Assembly (NCBI RefSeq): GCF_012927105.1
Contig: NZ_JABBFV010000019.1
Span: forward strand, 1 to 64,000
Length of the DNA stretch: 64,000 bases
Direction: 5' to 3'
Source of the DNA: Sphingobium psychrophilum
Lineage (GTDB): Bacteria > Pseudomonadota > Alphaproteobacteria > Sphingomonadales > Sphingomonadaceae
In this document: positions 9,016-17,343 of the stretch, in pieces
Numbering within the stretch: position 1 is the first letter of the stretch
Layout: every line of letters begins with the position of its first letter
Program-made: the position numbers and the translations under genes
The notes under the pieces: model-generated
Seen by the model: the letters and a program-made list of their open reading frames with translations, nothing else
Databases searched by the model: none
Told to the model about the DNA's origin: nothing

Positions 9016-9855
9016 ATGAGCAACTTCATCACCACCACGGACGGCGTCGACATCTTCTACAAGGATTGGGGCAACAAGGACGCCCAGCCCATCATGTTTC
9101 ACCACGGGTGGCCGCTGTCGTCTGACGACTGGGATGCGCAGATGCTGTTCTTCCTGTCGAAGGGCTATCGCGTCGTCGCCCATGACCGTCGCGGCCACGG
9201 CCGCTCCGCCCAGGTCGATTTCGGCCACGACATGGATCATTATGCCGCCGACGCCGCTGCGCTCGTCGCGCATCTCGACCTCAAGAACGCCATTCATATC
9301 GGTCACTCCACCGGCGGCGGCGAAGTGGCGCGCTATGTCGCCCAATATGGCCAACCTCAGGGCCGCGTCGCCAAGGCGGTGCTCGTCAGCTCGGTGCCGC
9401 CCCTGATGGCGCAGACCGATACCAATCCCGACGGCCTGCCGATGGAGGTGTTCGACGGTATCCGGGCGGCACTGGCAGCGAACCGTGCGCAGATGTACCG
9501 CGATTTCCCCACCGGGCCATTTTACGGATTCAACCGCCCCGGCGCTACCGGCCTAGCCGGCGTGATCGACAATTGGTGGCGCCAGGGCATGATGGGCAGC
9601 GCGCTTGCCCATTATGAGGGGATCAAGGCCTTTTCGGAAACAGACCAGACCGAGGACCTCAAGGCGATCACGGTGCCCACGCTGGTCCTGCAGGGCGATG
9701 ACGATCAGGTCGTGCCTTACAAGAATGCCGCAGTAATACAGGCCCAGCTGTTGCAGAACGCGACCTCAAAAATCTACGAGGGCTATTCGCACGGTATGCT
9801 GACCGTAAACGCCGACGTGCTGAACGCCGACATTCTCGCCTTCATCCAGGCTTAA
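9016..9855 (+). CDS. Alpha/beta hydrolase, non-haem chloroperoxidase/arylesterase type
   Basis: The 279-residue protein follows the family closely: oxyanion region FHHGWPLSSDDWD, nucleophile elbow GHSTGG (Ser98), acid in LQGDDDQVVP (Asp229 or 230) and His259 in GYSHGM. Such enzymes hydrolyse aryl esters or lactones and can show cofactor-free perhydrolase activity in vitro. ATG 9016 begins MSNFITTTDGVDIFYKDWG, the usual N-terminus. The gene lies 65 bp after the isochorismatase gene and 25 bp before the XapX gene, in one transcription direction. Confidence 0.88.
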   Translation: MSNFITTTDGVDIFYKDWGNKDAQPIMFHHGWPLSSDDWDAQMLFFLSKGYRVVAHDRRGHGRSAQVDFGHDMDHYAADAAALVAHLDLKNAIHIGHSTGGGEVARYVAQYGQPQGRVAKAVLVSSVPPLMAQTDTNPDGLPMEVFDGIRAALAANRAQMYRDFPTGPFYGFNRPGATGLAGVIDNWWRQGMMGSALAHYEGIKAFSETDQTEDLKAITVPTLVLQGDDDQVVPYKNAAVIQAQLLQNATSKIYEGYSHGMLTVNADVLNADILAFIQA

Positions 9856-9880
9856 CCCCAGACAGCGCCGGAGAACGGAC

Positions 9881-10129
9881 ATGAAAGCCTACATCCTCTC
9901 CCTCGGCGCCGGCCTCATCGTCGGCATCGTCTACAGCCTGATGGGCGTCCGTTCTCCTGCGCCGCCAGTTATAGCCCTCGTCGGATTGGCCGGCATTCTG
10001 CTTGGAGAACAATTGATCCCGGTCGTCAAGCGGGTCGCCAGTCTGCCAGAACTGGCCCGGTTCGTCCGCCAGGACTGCGCCCATCATGTGCTGGGCGAGT
10101 TGCCGACCCATGGAAAGCGCGACGCATGA
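9881..10129 (+). CDS. XapX-domain small membrane protein
   Basis: The 82-residue protein starts with two hydrophobic stretches: LSLGAGLIVGIVYSLMGV, and PPVIALVGLAGILLGEQLIP. This is the XapX (DUF1427) domain pattern. The family occurs beside hydrolases and xanthosine-related genes, but its function is unknown. The C-terminal half (residues 48-82) is soluble and contains CAHHVLGE. Its stop overlaps the ATG of the amidohydrolase (ATGATG at 10126-10131), so translation is probably coupled. Confidence 0.75.
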   Translation: MKAYILSLGAGLIVGIVYSLMGVRSPAPPVIALVGLAGILLGEQLIPVVKRVASLPELARFVRQDCAHHVLGELPTHGKRDA

Positions 10130-12054
10130 TGACCCGCCGCCAGCTGCTCGCCAGCGCCGCCGCCACAACCGCCCTGACTGCACCTATGGAAAGTTTCGCC
10201 ATGACCCAGACCGATCTCATCCTCACCAACGCCAAGGTCACGACGCTGGACCGGGAAAATCCGCAGGCACAGGCAGTGGCGATCCGTAGCGGCAAGTTCC
10301 TGGCCGTCGGCACAGAGCAGGAGGTGCGGGCCGCCGCCGCGCCCAACGCCCGTGTCGTGGATGCTGGCGGCCGCCGCCTGATCCCCGGCCTGATCGACAG
10401 CCACATCCATGTCATTCGCGGCGGCCTCAACTATAATATGGAATTGCGCTGGGAAGGCGTGCCGAGCCTCACCGAAGCGATGGCGATGCTCAAGCGGCAG
10501 GCCGAAAACACCCCGCCGCCCCAATGGGTGCGCGTCGTCGGCGGCTTCACCGAGCATCAGTTCGCCGAGAAGCGCCTGCCCACCATCGCCGAGATCAACG
10601 CCGCCGCCCCCGACACGCCCGTCTTCATCCTCCACCTTTACGACCGCGCCCTACTCAACGCAGCAGCACTACGGGCTGTGGGTTATACGAAGGACACGCC
10701 GAACCCGCCGGGCGGCGAGATTGTCCGCGACGCGCAGGGCAATCCCACGGGCCTACTGCTGGCCCAACCGAACGCAACGATCCTCTATGCTACGCTCGCC
10801 AAGGGACCGAAGCTGCCGCAGGACTATCAACTCAACAGCACGAAGCATTTCATGCGAGAACTCAATAGTCTGGGCGTTACCAGCGTGATCGACGCGGGCG
10901 GAGGCTCGCAAAACTATCCTGACGATTATGCGGTCATCGACAAGCTGCACAAGGATGGCGAGCTGACGCTGCGCATCGCTTACAACCTCTTCACCCAGAA
11001 ACCGAAGGAAGAGCTAAAGGATTTCGCCAGCTGGTCGACACAGATCAAGCCGGGCGACGGCGACGACAGCTATCGTCACAATGGTGCGGGTGAGATGCTG
11101 GTCTATTCGGCCGCCGACTTTGAGGATTTCCGTATCGCTCGTCCCGACATGCCGGCAGAGATGGAGGGTGATCTCGAACCCGTCATCCGTTTGCTTGCCG
11201 AGCGCCGCTGGCCCTGGCGCCTGCACGCGACCTATGATCAGACGATCAGCCGCGCGCTCGACGTGTTCGAGAAGGTGAATAAGGATATTCCGCTTAAGGG
11301 CCTCAACTGGTTCTTCGACCACGCCGAGACGATCAGCGATCGCAATATCGACCGGATCGCGGCCTTGGGCGGCGGCATCGCGGTGCAGCACCGCATGGCT
11401 TTCCAGGGCGAGTATTTCGTCGAGCGCTATGGCGCGAAGGCCGCCGAAGCTACCCCGCCGATCAAGCGCATGATGGATGCGGGCATCCCCGTCGGCGCCG
11501 GCACCGATGCGACCCGCGTCGCCAGCTACAATCCTTGGGTATCGCTAAGCTGGCTGGTCACTTCCAAGACTGTGGGCGGCCTAACGCTCTATCCGGTGCG
11601 TAACCGTCTCGATCGCGAGACCGCGCTGCGGTTGTGGACGGAGAAGAACACATGGTTCTCGAATGAGGTCGGTAAGAAGGGGCAGATCAAGGCCGGGCAA
11701 CTGGCGGACATAGCGCTTCTATCCGACGATTATTTCAGCGTGGCCGAAAGCGAGATTGCCCATCTTCGCTCTGTGCTGACCATATTGGGCGGCAAGATCG
11801 TCTATGGCGAGGGCGGTTTTGGTCCGCTCGCACCGCAAGCGCCGAAGGCGATGCCCGACTGGTCGCCTGTCGCGACGTTCGGCGGTCATTGGCGCCGGGA
11901 CGAAACGGCCAAGAAGATGGCATCGGCCTGCGGCTGCGCCTCCTCCTGCAATGTCCATGGCCATGACCATGCGGCGGCGCTCGGCGCGAGCGTACCTGCT
12001 GCCGATGTCCAGAGTTTCTGGGGCGTCATGGGCTGCGGCTGCTGGGCTGTTTGA
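10126..12054 (+). CDS. Secreted amidohydrolase (YtcJ-like) with a Cys/His-rich C-terminus
   Basis: The N-terminus MTRRQLLASAAATTALTAP looks like a twin-arginine signal, so export is likely. The amidohydrolase fold shows metal ligands H93 and H95 in GLIDSHIHV, a later His in RLHATYDQ, DHAETISDRN, and the Asp of VGAGTDATR. YtcJ-type enzymes act on cyclic amides or formyl/acyl compounds; the substrate here is unknown. The last 44 residues carry C602, C604, C608, H611, H613, H615, C637 and C639, an extra cluster suited to metal binding. A second ATG at 10129 (MTRRQ) is an equally plausible start. It ends the operon begun at 8294. Confidence 0.85.
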   Translation: MMTRRQLLASAAATTALTAPMESFAMTQTDLILTNAKVTTLDRENPQAQAVAIRSGKFLAVGTEQEVRAAAAPNARVVDAGGRRLIPGLIDSHIHVIRGGLNYNMELRWEGVPSLTEAMAMLKRQAENTPPPQWVRVVGGFTEHQFAEKRLPTIAEINAAAPDTPVFILHLYDRALLNAAALRAVGYTKDTPNPPGGEIVRDAQGNPTGLLLAQPNATILYATLAKGPKLPQDYQLNSTKHFMRELNSLGVTSVIDAGGGSQNYPDDYAVIDKLHKDGELTLRIAYNLFTQKPKEELKDFASWSTQIKPGDGDDSYRHNGAGEMLVYSAADFEDFRIARPDMPAEMEGDLEPVIRLLAERRWPWRLHATYDQTISRALDVFEKVNKDIPLKGLNWFFDHAETISDRNIDRIAALGGGIAVQHRMAFQGEYFVERYGAKAAEATPPIKRMMDAGIPVGAGTDATRVASYNPWVSLSWLVTSKTVGGLTLYPVRNRLDRETALRLWTEKNTWFSNEVGKKGQIKAGQLADIALLSDDYFSVAESEIAHLRSVLTILGGKIVYGEGGFGPLAPQAPKAMPDWSPVATFGGHWRRDETAKKMASACGCASSCNVHGHDHAAALGASVPAADVQSFWGVMGCGCWAV

Positions 12055-12095
12055 TCCTAAGAGTGCGCCCTCCTAGCTAGAGGGGTGCTCTTCTT

Positions 12096-12116
12096 ACGTT
12101 CGATAAACTGGAACGC
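12096..12116. promoter_or_regulatory. Shared LysR-type operator, site D (reverse orientation)
   Basis: ACGTTC-N9-GAACGC. Its reverse complement GCGTTC-CAGTTTATC-GAACGT differs from site B in the central 19 bases by one position only. It lies 98 bp before the ATG at 12215. Confidence 0.65.
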
Positions 12117-12214
12117 ACTCTCTGATTTTATGCGGATCGTTTGGATGGTCCCCGTCGCGTAGCACGGGCTTGCAACCTCATCGGAAGCCCAACGCCATTC
12201 AACCGGAGAAAAAA

Positions 12215-13123
12215 ATGAACCGCATCGCCCTCCTGATGGCGACCGCCCTGGTCGCCATCAGTCCTGTCGCCGCGCCTGCGCAATCGAGCGCGCCAACGCA
12301 AAGTTCGGCCGACGACTTTTCCGTCGGCCCGCAATATGACACCACCCATGTCTATGTCGCGCCGGAAGATTTCGATCGCTTCGTTGCGAGTTTCAGCGCC
12401 ACCTTCGGCGGCATGGCAAGCAAGCAGGGCGTTTTCCAAGTTACGCCGACGGACAGCAAAACGAAGTCGCAACTCGCGCTGACCCCCGCCGGCACCGTTT
12501 CCGTCTTCGGTTTCCTCACACCGATTCCCGTCCCGTTCGGTGCCGAACGCACCGGCTATCTCGTGACCGACCTCGACGCAGCGGTCGCTTCCGCGATGCG
12601 GCACGGCGCGACGCGGCTCATCACCAGCTTTCCCGATCCCATCGGCCGCGACGTGGTGGTGCAATGGGCCGGCGGTGTAAACATGCAGCTCTATTGGCAC
12701 ACCGCGAAGCCCAACTATCCTGCGCTCGTTACCGTACCGGAGAACCGCATTTACCTGACCGCCGATGCCGCCGACCAGTTCGTGAAGCAGTGGCGCGGCT
12801 TTGCCCATGCGACGGTCACCTCCGACGACAAGGCCGCACCGGGCGGAGAAATCGGTCAGTCGGGCAAGACCTATCGCCGCATTCGGATGACGTCGGGCTA
12901 TGGTAAGATGAGCGTCATCGTGTCCGACGGTCAGCTTCCCTGGCCCTATGGTCGCGACATGACCGGATATGAGGTGGGCGATCTGCCCGCGACCCTCGCA
13001 AAGGCGACGGCAGCAGGTGTCGAGACGCTCGTCCCTGCCCATGTCGAGGGTGATCGCCAGACCGCGATCGTCCGCTTCCCCGGCGGCTACATCGCCGAAA
13101 TTCACGCGCCGGTGAAGCCATGA
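12215..13123 (+). CDS. Periplasmic VOC/glyoxalase-like protein
   Basis: A clear signal peptide (MNRIALLMATALVAISPVAAPAQ) predicts export. The body contains two repeated modules, each with the strand pattern of vicinal-oxygen-chelate domains: THVYVAPEDFDRFVASFSATFGG and NRIYLTADAADQFVKQWRGF at their starts, and GYLVTDLDAAVASAMRHGAT and GYEVGDLPATLAKATAAGVE near their ends. That makes 302 residues, consistent with a two-module VOC protein. Exported members are uncommon, and I see no obvious metal triad. ATG 12215 follows GGAG. The stop overlaps the next ATG (ATGA), so it forms an operon with DoxX and the porin. Confidence 0.7.
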   Translation: MNRIALLMATALVAISPVAAPAQSSAPTQSSADDFSVGPQYDTTHVYVAPEDFDRFVASFSATFGGMASKQGVFQVTPTDSKTKSQLALTPAGTVSVFGFLTPIPVPFGAERTGYLVTDLDAAVASAMRHGATRLITSFPDPIGRDVVVQWAGGVNMQLYWHTAKPNYPALVTVPENRIYLTADAADQFVKQWRGFAHATVTSDDKAAPGGEIGQSGKTYRRIRMTSGYGKMSVIVSDGQLPWPYGRDMTGYEVGDLPATLAKATAAGVETLVPAHVEGDRQTAIVRFPGGYIAEIHAPVKP

Positions 13124-13548
13124 CCGGCGCGGATGAACCCCGATTCGTCGATGCGATCCTTAACTGGCGCCTCACATGGTTCCTGGCGCGTCTCGCGCTG
13201 GTCAGCGCCTATTTGCTGGGTGGCATCGTCAAGGCGACTGACTGGCCAGCGGCGGTCGCCGAACAGGCGCATTTCGGCATGAGCCCACCTGCCTTCTGGG
13301 CGGTATTGACTATCGGCGTAGAGCTGGTCGGGCCGATCCTGATCCTGACCGGCCGCTTCGTCTGGCTGGGCGCTGGGATGCTGGGCGTCTTCACGCTGCT
13401 GGCCGCCTTCACCGCCAATGCCTTCTGGACGATGCCAGCGGGGCAGGAACGCTTCATGGCGACAAATGCTTTCTTCGAGCATGTCGGGCTGATCGGCGGC
13501 TTCATACTGGTGGCGCTCATGTCCGCGCGGGAACGGCGACGTGCTTAG
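13120..13548 (+). CDS. DoxX-family integral membrane protein
   Basis: The 142-residue protein has four hydrophobic segments (about 22-38, 60-80, 86-103 and 117-135) and the family feature LLGGIVKATDW after the first. DoxX proteins are small quinone-linked or redox-associated membrane proteins of unclear chemistry. It starts in the ATGA overlap with the VOC-like gene and overlaps the porin start by 8 bp. The tight packing suggests one envelope-associated function. Confidence 0.8.
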   Translation: MTGADEPRFVDAILNWRLTWFLARLALVSAYLLGGIVKATDWPAAVAEQAHFGMSPPAFWAVLTIGVELVGPILILTGRFVWLGAGMLGVFTLLAAFTANAFWTMPAGQERFMATNAFFEHVGLIGGFILVALMSARERRRA

Positions 13549-14902
13549 GATTCTCCTCGCCGCCGGGCTGCTGGCGGGGGCTGTCCCGGCCCCTGCCAGC
13601 GCCCAGCAGCGCGAGGCCTGGCAGGCCCCCACACTCAGCATCACGCGCTATGACGAGGACTGGTCCGATCTCGCCGATGCAGAGAAACGCGCGCATCATT
13701 GGACTGGTCCGCTCAAGCATATCCCGCTCGGCGACGATAGCTGGGTCACGACCGGCATCGAACTGCGCGCCCGCAGCGAGAATTATCAGAACAATCTCTG
13801 GGGCGGGGCGGACGCACCGGACGACAGCTATCTGTGGCTGCGCGCGCTCCCCTATGCCGATCTGCATGTTGGCAAGGTTCGGGCTTTCGTGCAGCCGATC
13901 CTGGCCTACGCGATCGGCGTATCGCCGTCCGCCAGCCCGATAGATCAGACGCGGGCCGATCTGCTTCAGGGGTTCGGCGAAGTCGATCTAGGCCCGGTCA
14001 CCTTGCGCGCCGGTCGCCAGATGCTGTCGCTCGGCACGGAACGGCTGGTCGGCACTCGTTATGGCCCCAATGTTCCGCTCGCTTTCGATGGTGCGCGGGC
14101 GGACGTCACGATTGGTCGGGCCAAAATCAGTTTGCTGAACATGCGGCCCGTCCAGCCGGGCCCCGGCAGTTTCGACGACGCGACCTCCGACGCTAAGGCG
14201 CTGTGGGGTGCCTATACGACGCTGCCGGAGCTGGACATTTACTATCTGGGCTACCGCAACCGGCTTGCGCATTTTGGCGGACAGGCCGGGCGCGAAGTGC
14301 GGCATAGTATCGGCCTGCGCTCCCACGGGGCGCGTGGCGACTGGCACTGGAATGTCGAGGGGGCGGCACAATTCGGCCATTTCGAAGGACAGAGGATTTC
14401 GGCATGGACGCTGGGCACGGAGGTCGGCCACAGCTTTCCCACGCTACCCTTCGCGCCGGACGCTACCCTGCGGGTCAATGTCGTCAGTGGCGATAGCAAA
14501 GCGGGCGACGGCAAACTCGGCACGTTCAATGCGCTCTTCCCCAAGGGCAAATATTTCGGCGAGCTGTCTCCTGTCGGTCCGACCAACATTGTCAGCGTCA
14601 ATCCGCGCGTCAGTGGTACTTTTGGTGGGGGCGTTTCGTTCAGCCTCGCCGCCATGGCTTATTGGCGGTACAGCATTGCGGACGGCGTCTACGACATTCC
14701 CGGCAATCTGATCCGCGAAGCAAATGGTAGCAAAGCACGCTTCATCGGAAAGGAGGCCGAAGCGACAATCGCCTGCCAGGCGACGCCCGAATGGGAGTTG
14801 TCGGCGTCGCTGTCCGCTTTTGCGCCAGGCGCGTTCATCAAGGAAACCGGTCCGGCAAAAACGATCACGATGCTAGGCCTGGAAAGCAACTTCCGCTTCT
14901 GA
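13541..14902 (+). CDS. Alginate-export-family outer-membrane porin
   Basis: A signal peptide ends in APASAQQ, and the mature chain has alternating beta-strand patterns and a C-terminal Phe (SNFRF), as in outer-membrane beta-barrels. The section FGEVDLGPVTLRAGRQMLSL and the GTRYGPNVPLAFDG that follows match the Alginate_exp family, which also includes porins for small organic solutes. The start is GTG 13541, within the doxX end. It is the last gene of the operon from 12215. Its neighbours suggest uptake or release of the compound handled by the hydrolases upstream. Confidence 0.75.
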   Translation: MLRILLAAGLLAGAVPAPASAQQREAWQAPTLSITRYDEDWSDLADAEKRAHHWTGPLKHIPLGDDSWVTTGIELRARSENYQNNLWGGADAPDDSYLWLRALPYADLHVGKVRAFVQPILAYAIGVSPSASPIDQTRADLLQGFGEVDLGPVTLRAGRQMLSLGTERLVGTRYGPNVPLAFDGARADVTIGRAKISLLNMRPVQPGPGSFDDATSDAKALWGAYTTLPELDIYYLGYRNRLAHFGGQAGREVRHSIGLRSHGARGDWHWNVEGAAQFGHFEGQRISAWTLGTEVGHSFPTLPFAPDATLRVNVVSGDSKAGDGKLGTFNALFPKGKYFGELSPVGPTNIVSVNPRVSGTFGGGVSFSLAAMAYWRYSIADGVYDIPGNLIREANGSKARFIGKEAEATIACQATPEWELSASLSAFAPGAFIKETGPAKTITMLGLESNFRF

Positions 14903-14907
14903 TCCCA

Positions 14908-14928
14908 TCGTTCCAATTTATCGAACGA
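14908..14928. promoter_or_regulatory. Shared LysR-type operator, site B
   Basis: TCGTTC-N9-GAACGA with spacer CAATTTATC: a perfect 6-bp inverted repeat, starting 5 bp after the porin stop and 78 bp before the next ATG. It is the best-matching of the four sites. Confidence 0.7.
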
Positions 14929-15006
14929 CAAGGCCGATCTTATTCGGCTGCTCCCATGTCGAGGCTGCGGCTAGGCCATATGGCATAGACATTCACGGAG
15001 ACCGTT

Positions 15007-15702
15007 ATGACCGCCGACAAGCCTGCTACATCGCCGCTCCCCTGGCTCCTCCTGCTCCTCTCCGTCACGACCGGGCTGGTCGATGCCATATCGGTACTCG
15101 GCCTTGGCAAAGTGTTCACGGCGAACATGACCGGCAACGTCGTCTTCCTGGGGTTCGCCGCCAGCGGCGCACCGGGGTTCAAGATCGCGCCTTATGTCTT
15201 CGCCATCGCGTCATTCATGGTCGGCGCGCTGATCGCCGGGCGCGTTGGCAAGCGCCATGCAGGCTCGCCCCTTCGCCGCTGGCTGCTCATCGCGGCTTCG
15301 GTCGAAGCCAGTCTCCTCTGGATCGCAGCTGGTGTCGCCGTCGGGTTCGACGTGGCCACGCAGACGCCCGGTACGAGCGTCTATATCATCATCACGCTGA
15401 CCGGCCTCGCCATGGGCTTCCGCAACGCGACCATCCGCCAGCTCAAAGTGCCGGACCTCACCACGACGGTCCTTACGCTCACGATCACTGGCCTCGCGGC
15501 CGATTCCAGCGCCGCTGGCGGTTCCAACCCCAACTGGGCACGCCGTATCGGTAGCGTGACCGCCATCTTCCTGGGTGCGGCCATCGGCGCCTATCTCGTC
15601 ACCCATGGTGGGCTGGTCGCTCCGCTCATCCTCGCCGGCGGGCTGATCTTCGCCGGCACGCTCGCCTGCACGCTGCACCCAGCCGCTGGTAAGCCCCTCT
15701 AA
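15007..15702 (+). CDS. DUF1275 (YoaK-like) membrane protein
   Basis: The 231-residue protein has about six membrane segments. The N-terminal signature SVTTGLVDAISVLGLGKVFTANMTGNVV and the later GLAMGFRNATIRQLKVPDLTTTVLT are family hallmarks of DUF1275. The function of the family is not established. It has its own operator-like site (14908) and ends in a 4-bp overlap with the stop of the convergent TMEM175-like gene. Confidence 0.85.
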   Translation: MTADKPATSPLPWLLLLLSVTTGLVDAISVLGLGKVFTANMTGNVVFLGFAASGAPGFKIAPYVFAIASFMVGALIAGRVGKRHAGSPLRRWLLIAASVEASLLWIAAGVAVGFDVATQTPGTSVYIIITLTGLAMGFRNATIRQLKVPDLTTTVLTLTITGLAADSSAAGGSNPNWARRIGSVTAIFLGAAIGAYLVTHGGLVAPLILAGGLIFAGTLACTLHPAAGKPL

Positions 15703-16310
15703 TCCTCCAGTTCGCGCTCGATCCGGCGGTCAGGCGCGAGCCAGAACGCCAGCACCGCAACATAAAGAATGATCGCCACCGGCCGGGCGAAAAAGGCGGC
15801 GGGCACGGCAACTGCGTAAAGGGCAAGACTGATCTTGCCTTTCCAATCACGACCGATGGCCCTCCCTATCGCCGACTGACGGCCATTGCAGGCGATGATC
15901 GACCGCTCGGTGAGTTCATAGCCGATCGCTGCCATCCCCAGCACGACGCCATAGGACGCTGTCGCCATGGCCGAGAAGCCGCTGGCATCGAGCCACCGGA
16001 TAACGAAGGGTACGAGCGAGAGCCAGAACAGCAGGAAGAGGTTTGCCCACAGCACGCGACCGTCAATCCGCTGGGTCGCCTGCATCAGGTGATGATGATT
16101 GTTCCAATAGAGCCCGACGTTGATGAAGGACAGAATATAGGCTAGCAGGATCGGCATGCTGTCCGACAGCGCTTCAAGCGTCCCGTCCTGTGGCACCTTC
16201 AACTCGAGCACCATGATCGTGATGATGATCGCGACTACGCCATCGGTGAACGCCTCGAGTCGGCCCGACCGCATGCCGCGCTTCGGCCTGCCTTCGGCCT
16301 GATTAGACAT
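15699..16310 (-). CDS. TMEM175-family (DUF1211) potassium-channel-like membrane protein
   Basis: The N-terminal motif RLEAFTDGVVAIIITIMVLEL is the signature of TMEM175/DUF1211 proteins, whose bacterial members are K+-permeable channels with six helices per subunit. Later segments include NNHHHLM and further hydrophobic helices; 203 residues is the normal bacterial length. The chosen ATG (complement of 16308-16310) overlaps the LysR stop by 8 bp, so it appears co-translated with the regulator. An ORF extension upstream overlaps LysR and lacks family sequence. Confidence 0.85.
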   Translation of the reverse strand: MSNQAEGRPKRGMRSGRLEAFTDGVVAIIITIMVLELKVPQDGTLEALSDSMPILLAYILSFINVGLYWNNHHHLMQATQRIDGRVLWANLFLLFWLSLVPFVIRWLDASGFSAMATASYGVVLGMAAIGYELTERSIIACNGRQSAIGRAIGRDWKGKISLALYAVAVPAAFFARPVAIILYVAVLAFWLAPDRRIERELED

Positions 16311-17232
16311 CGCCCATGCCCTCCAGTTCCTTGTCGTTGGCACCCAAAGCGACAAACTGATCGAGCAGCCAGGAGGCGGCAGGTCCAGGTGGAGCGTCCC
16401 GGCGCCAGACACCTGCAAAGCGGTAGGTTCCGCCGATGTGATCCGGCATCACGAGACGGACCAAGGTGCCATCAACAAGGTCGGGCTCGATCATCGGCAG
16501 CGGCATGTTGCCCCATCCAATCCCTTCGCGCAGCAGCGCGTGCTTCGCCCCCAGGTCTGCCAGCCGCCACGTCTTGGGGCTCATGACTGAGTAATCCTGC
16601 CCCTCGGTAAAGCGCGAGCGATCCGTCAGCACCAACTGGGTATGCTCGCGCCCGGCGCCAGGTGGAATGCGTTCCAAGCGGCCGAGCGGATGATCCGGCG
16701 CTGCCACCGGCACCATCAATACCGAACCGGCGGCAATGCACTCGACGCCCTCCACGCCGGCCGCCAGCGGCCCGGAAATGCCGATAGCCGCGCCCCGGTC
16801 CAGCACCATGGCGGTGATCGCGCCGAGCGCTTCGACATGGAGGCGCAACTGGACCGTTGGAAACTCGGTCGCGAAATTGCGCAGGACTTTCCCTAGCCGC
16901 TCGGACGGCAGCATGACATCGACGGCGAGGTCCACTTCCGCCTCCAGCCCGTCGAGTAGACCCTTCACCTTCGCGCGCAGTCCGTCGAAACCATGCGATA
17001 TGCTGCGCGCCTCCGCGAGCAAGGCGCGTCCCTCGACTGTCAGCTGGGGTTTTCGCGTGCCCTCCCGGTCGAATAGCATCAGCCCGAGCTGTGCTTCCAG
17101 ATTGGCGATACCATAGCTGATCACCGACACGGCGCGATTGAGCTTCCGCGCGGCAGCCGCGAAGCTGCCCAGATCGACGATGGTGAGGAAGATACGAAGC
17201 TGGTCAAAGGTCGGGGTACCGGGTGAATTCAT
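16303..17232 (-). CDS. LysR-family transcriptional regulator of the hydrolase/pirin regulon
   Basis: The 309-residue protein has the N-terminal helix-turn-helix (FDQLRIFLTIVDLGSFAAAA onward, residues 9-65) and a periplasmic-binding-like effector domain. The start is ATG at 17232-17230. Directly upstream, beginning at 17232, is operator-like site C. The same inverted repeat lies before three other transcription units within 9 kb, so this gene is the natural candidate for their regulator, with autoregulation. It is divergent from pirin and co-oriented with the TMEM175-like gene. The inducer is unknown. Confidence 0.88.
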   Translation of the reverse strand: MNSPGTPTFDQLRIFLTIVDLGSFAAAARKLNRAVSVISYGIANLEAQLGLMLFDREGTRKPQLTVEGRALLAEARSISHGFDGLRAKVKGLLDGLEAEVDLAVDVMLPSERLGKVLRNFATEFPTVQLRLHVEALGAITAMVLDRGAAIGISGPLAAGVEGVECIAAGSVLMVPVAAPDHPLGRLERIPPGAGREHTQLVLTDRSRFTEGQDYSVMSPKTWRLADLGAKHALLREGIGWGNMPLPMIEPDLVDGTLVRLVMPDHIGGTYRFAGVWRRDAPPGPAASWLLDQFVALGANDKELEGMGDV

Positions 17233-17252
17233 TGTTCTACTTTCTCGAACGA
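17232..17252. promoter_or_regulatory. Shared LysR-type operator, site C (lysR/pirin intergenic)
   Basis: TTGTTC-N9-GAACGA with spacer TACTTTCTC, touching the LysR start codon and 91 bp before the pirin ATG. The position fits autorepression plus divergent control of pirin. Confidence 0.65.
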
Positions 17253-17343
17253 ATACAACGGATTTATGTATCTGCTTCGAAGTTATCGCAAGACGTAAAA
17301 GACATCCAACGACAGCCCGACGCTGTTCGAAAGGAGACATCAC

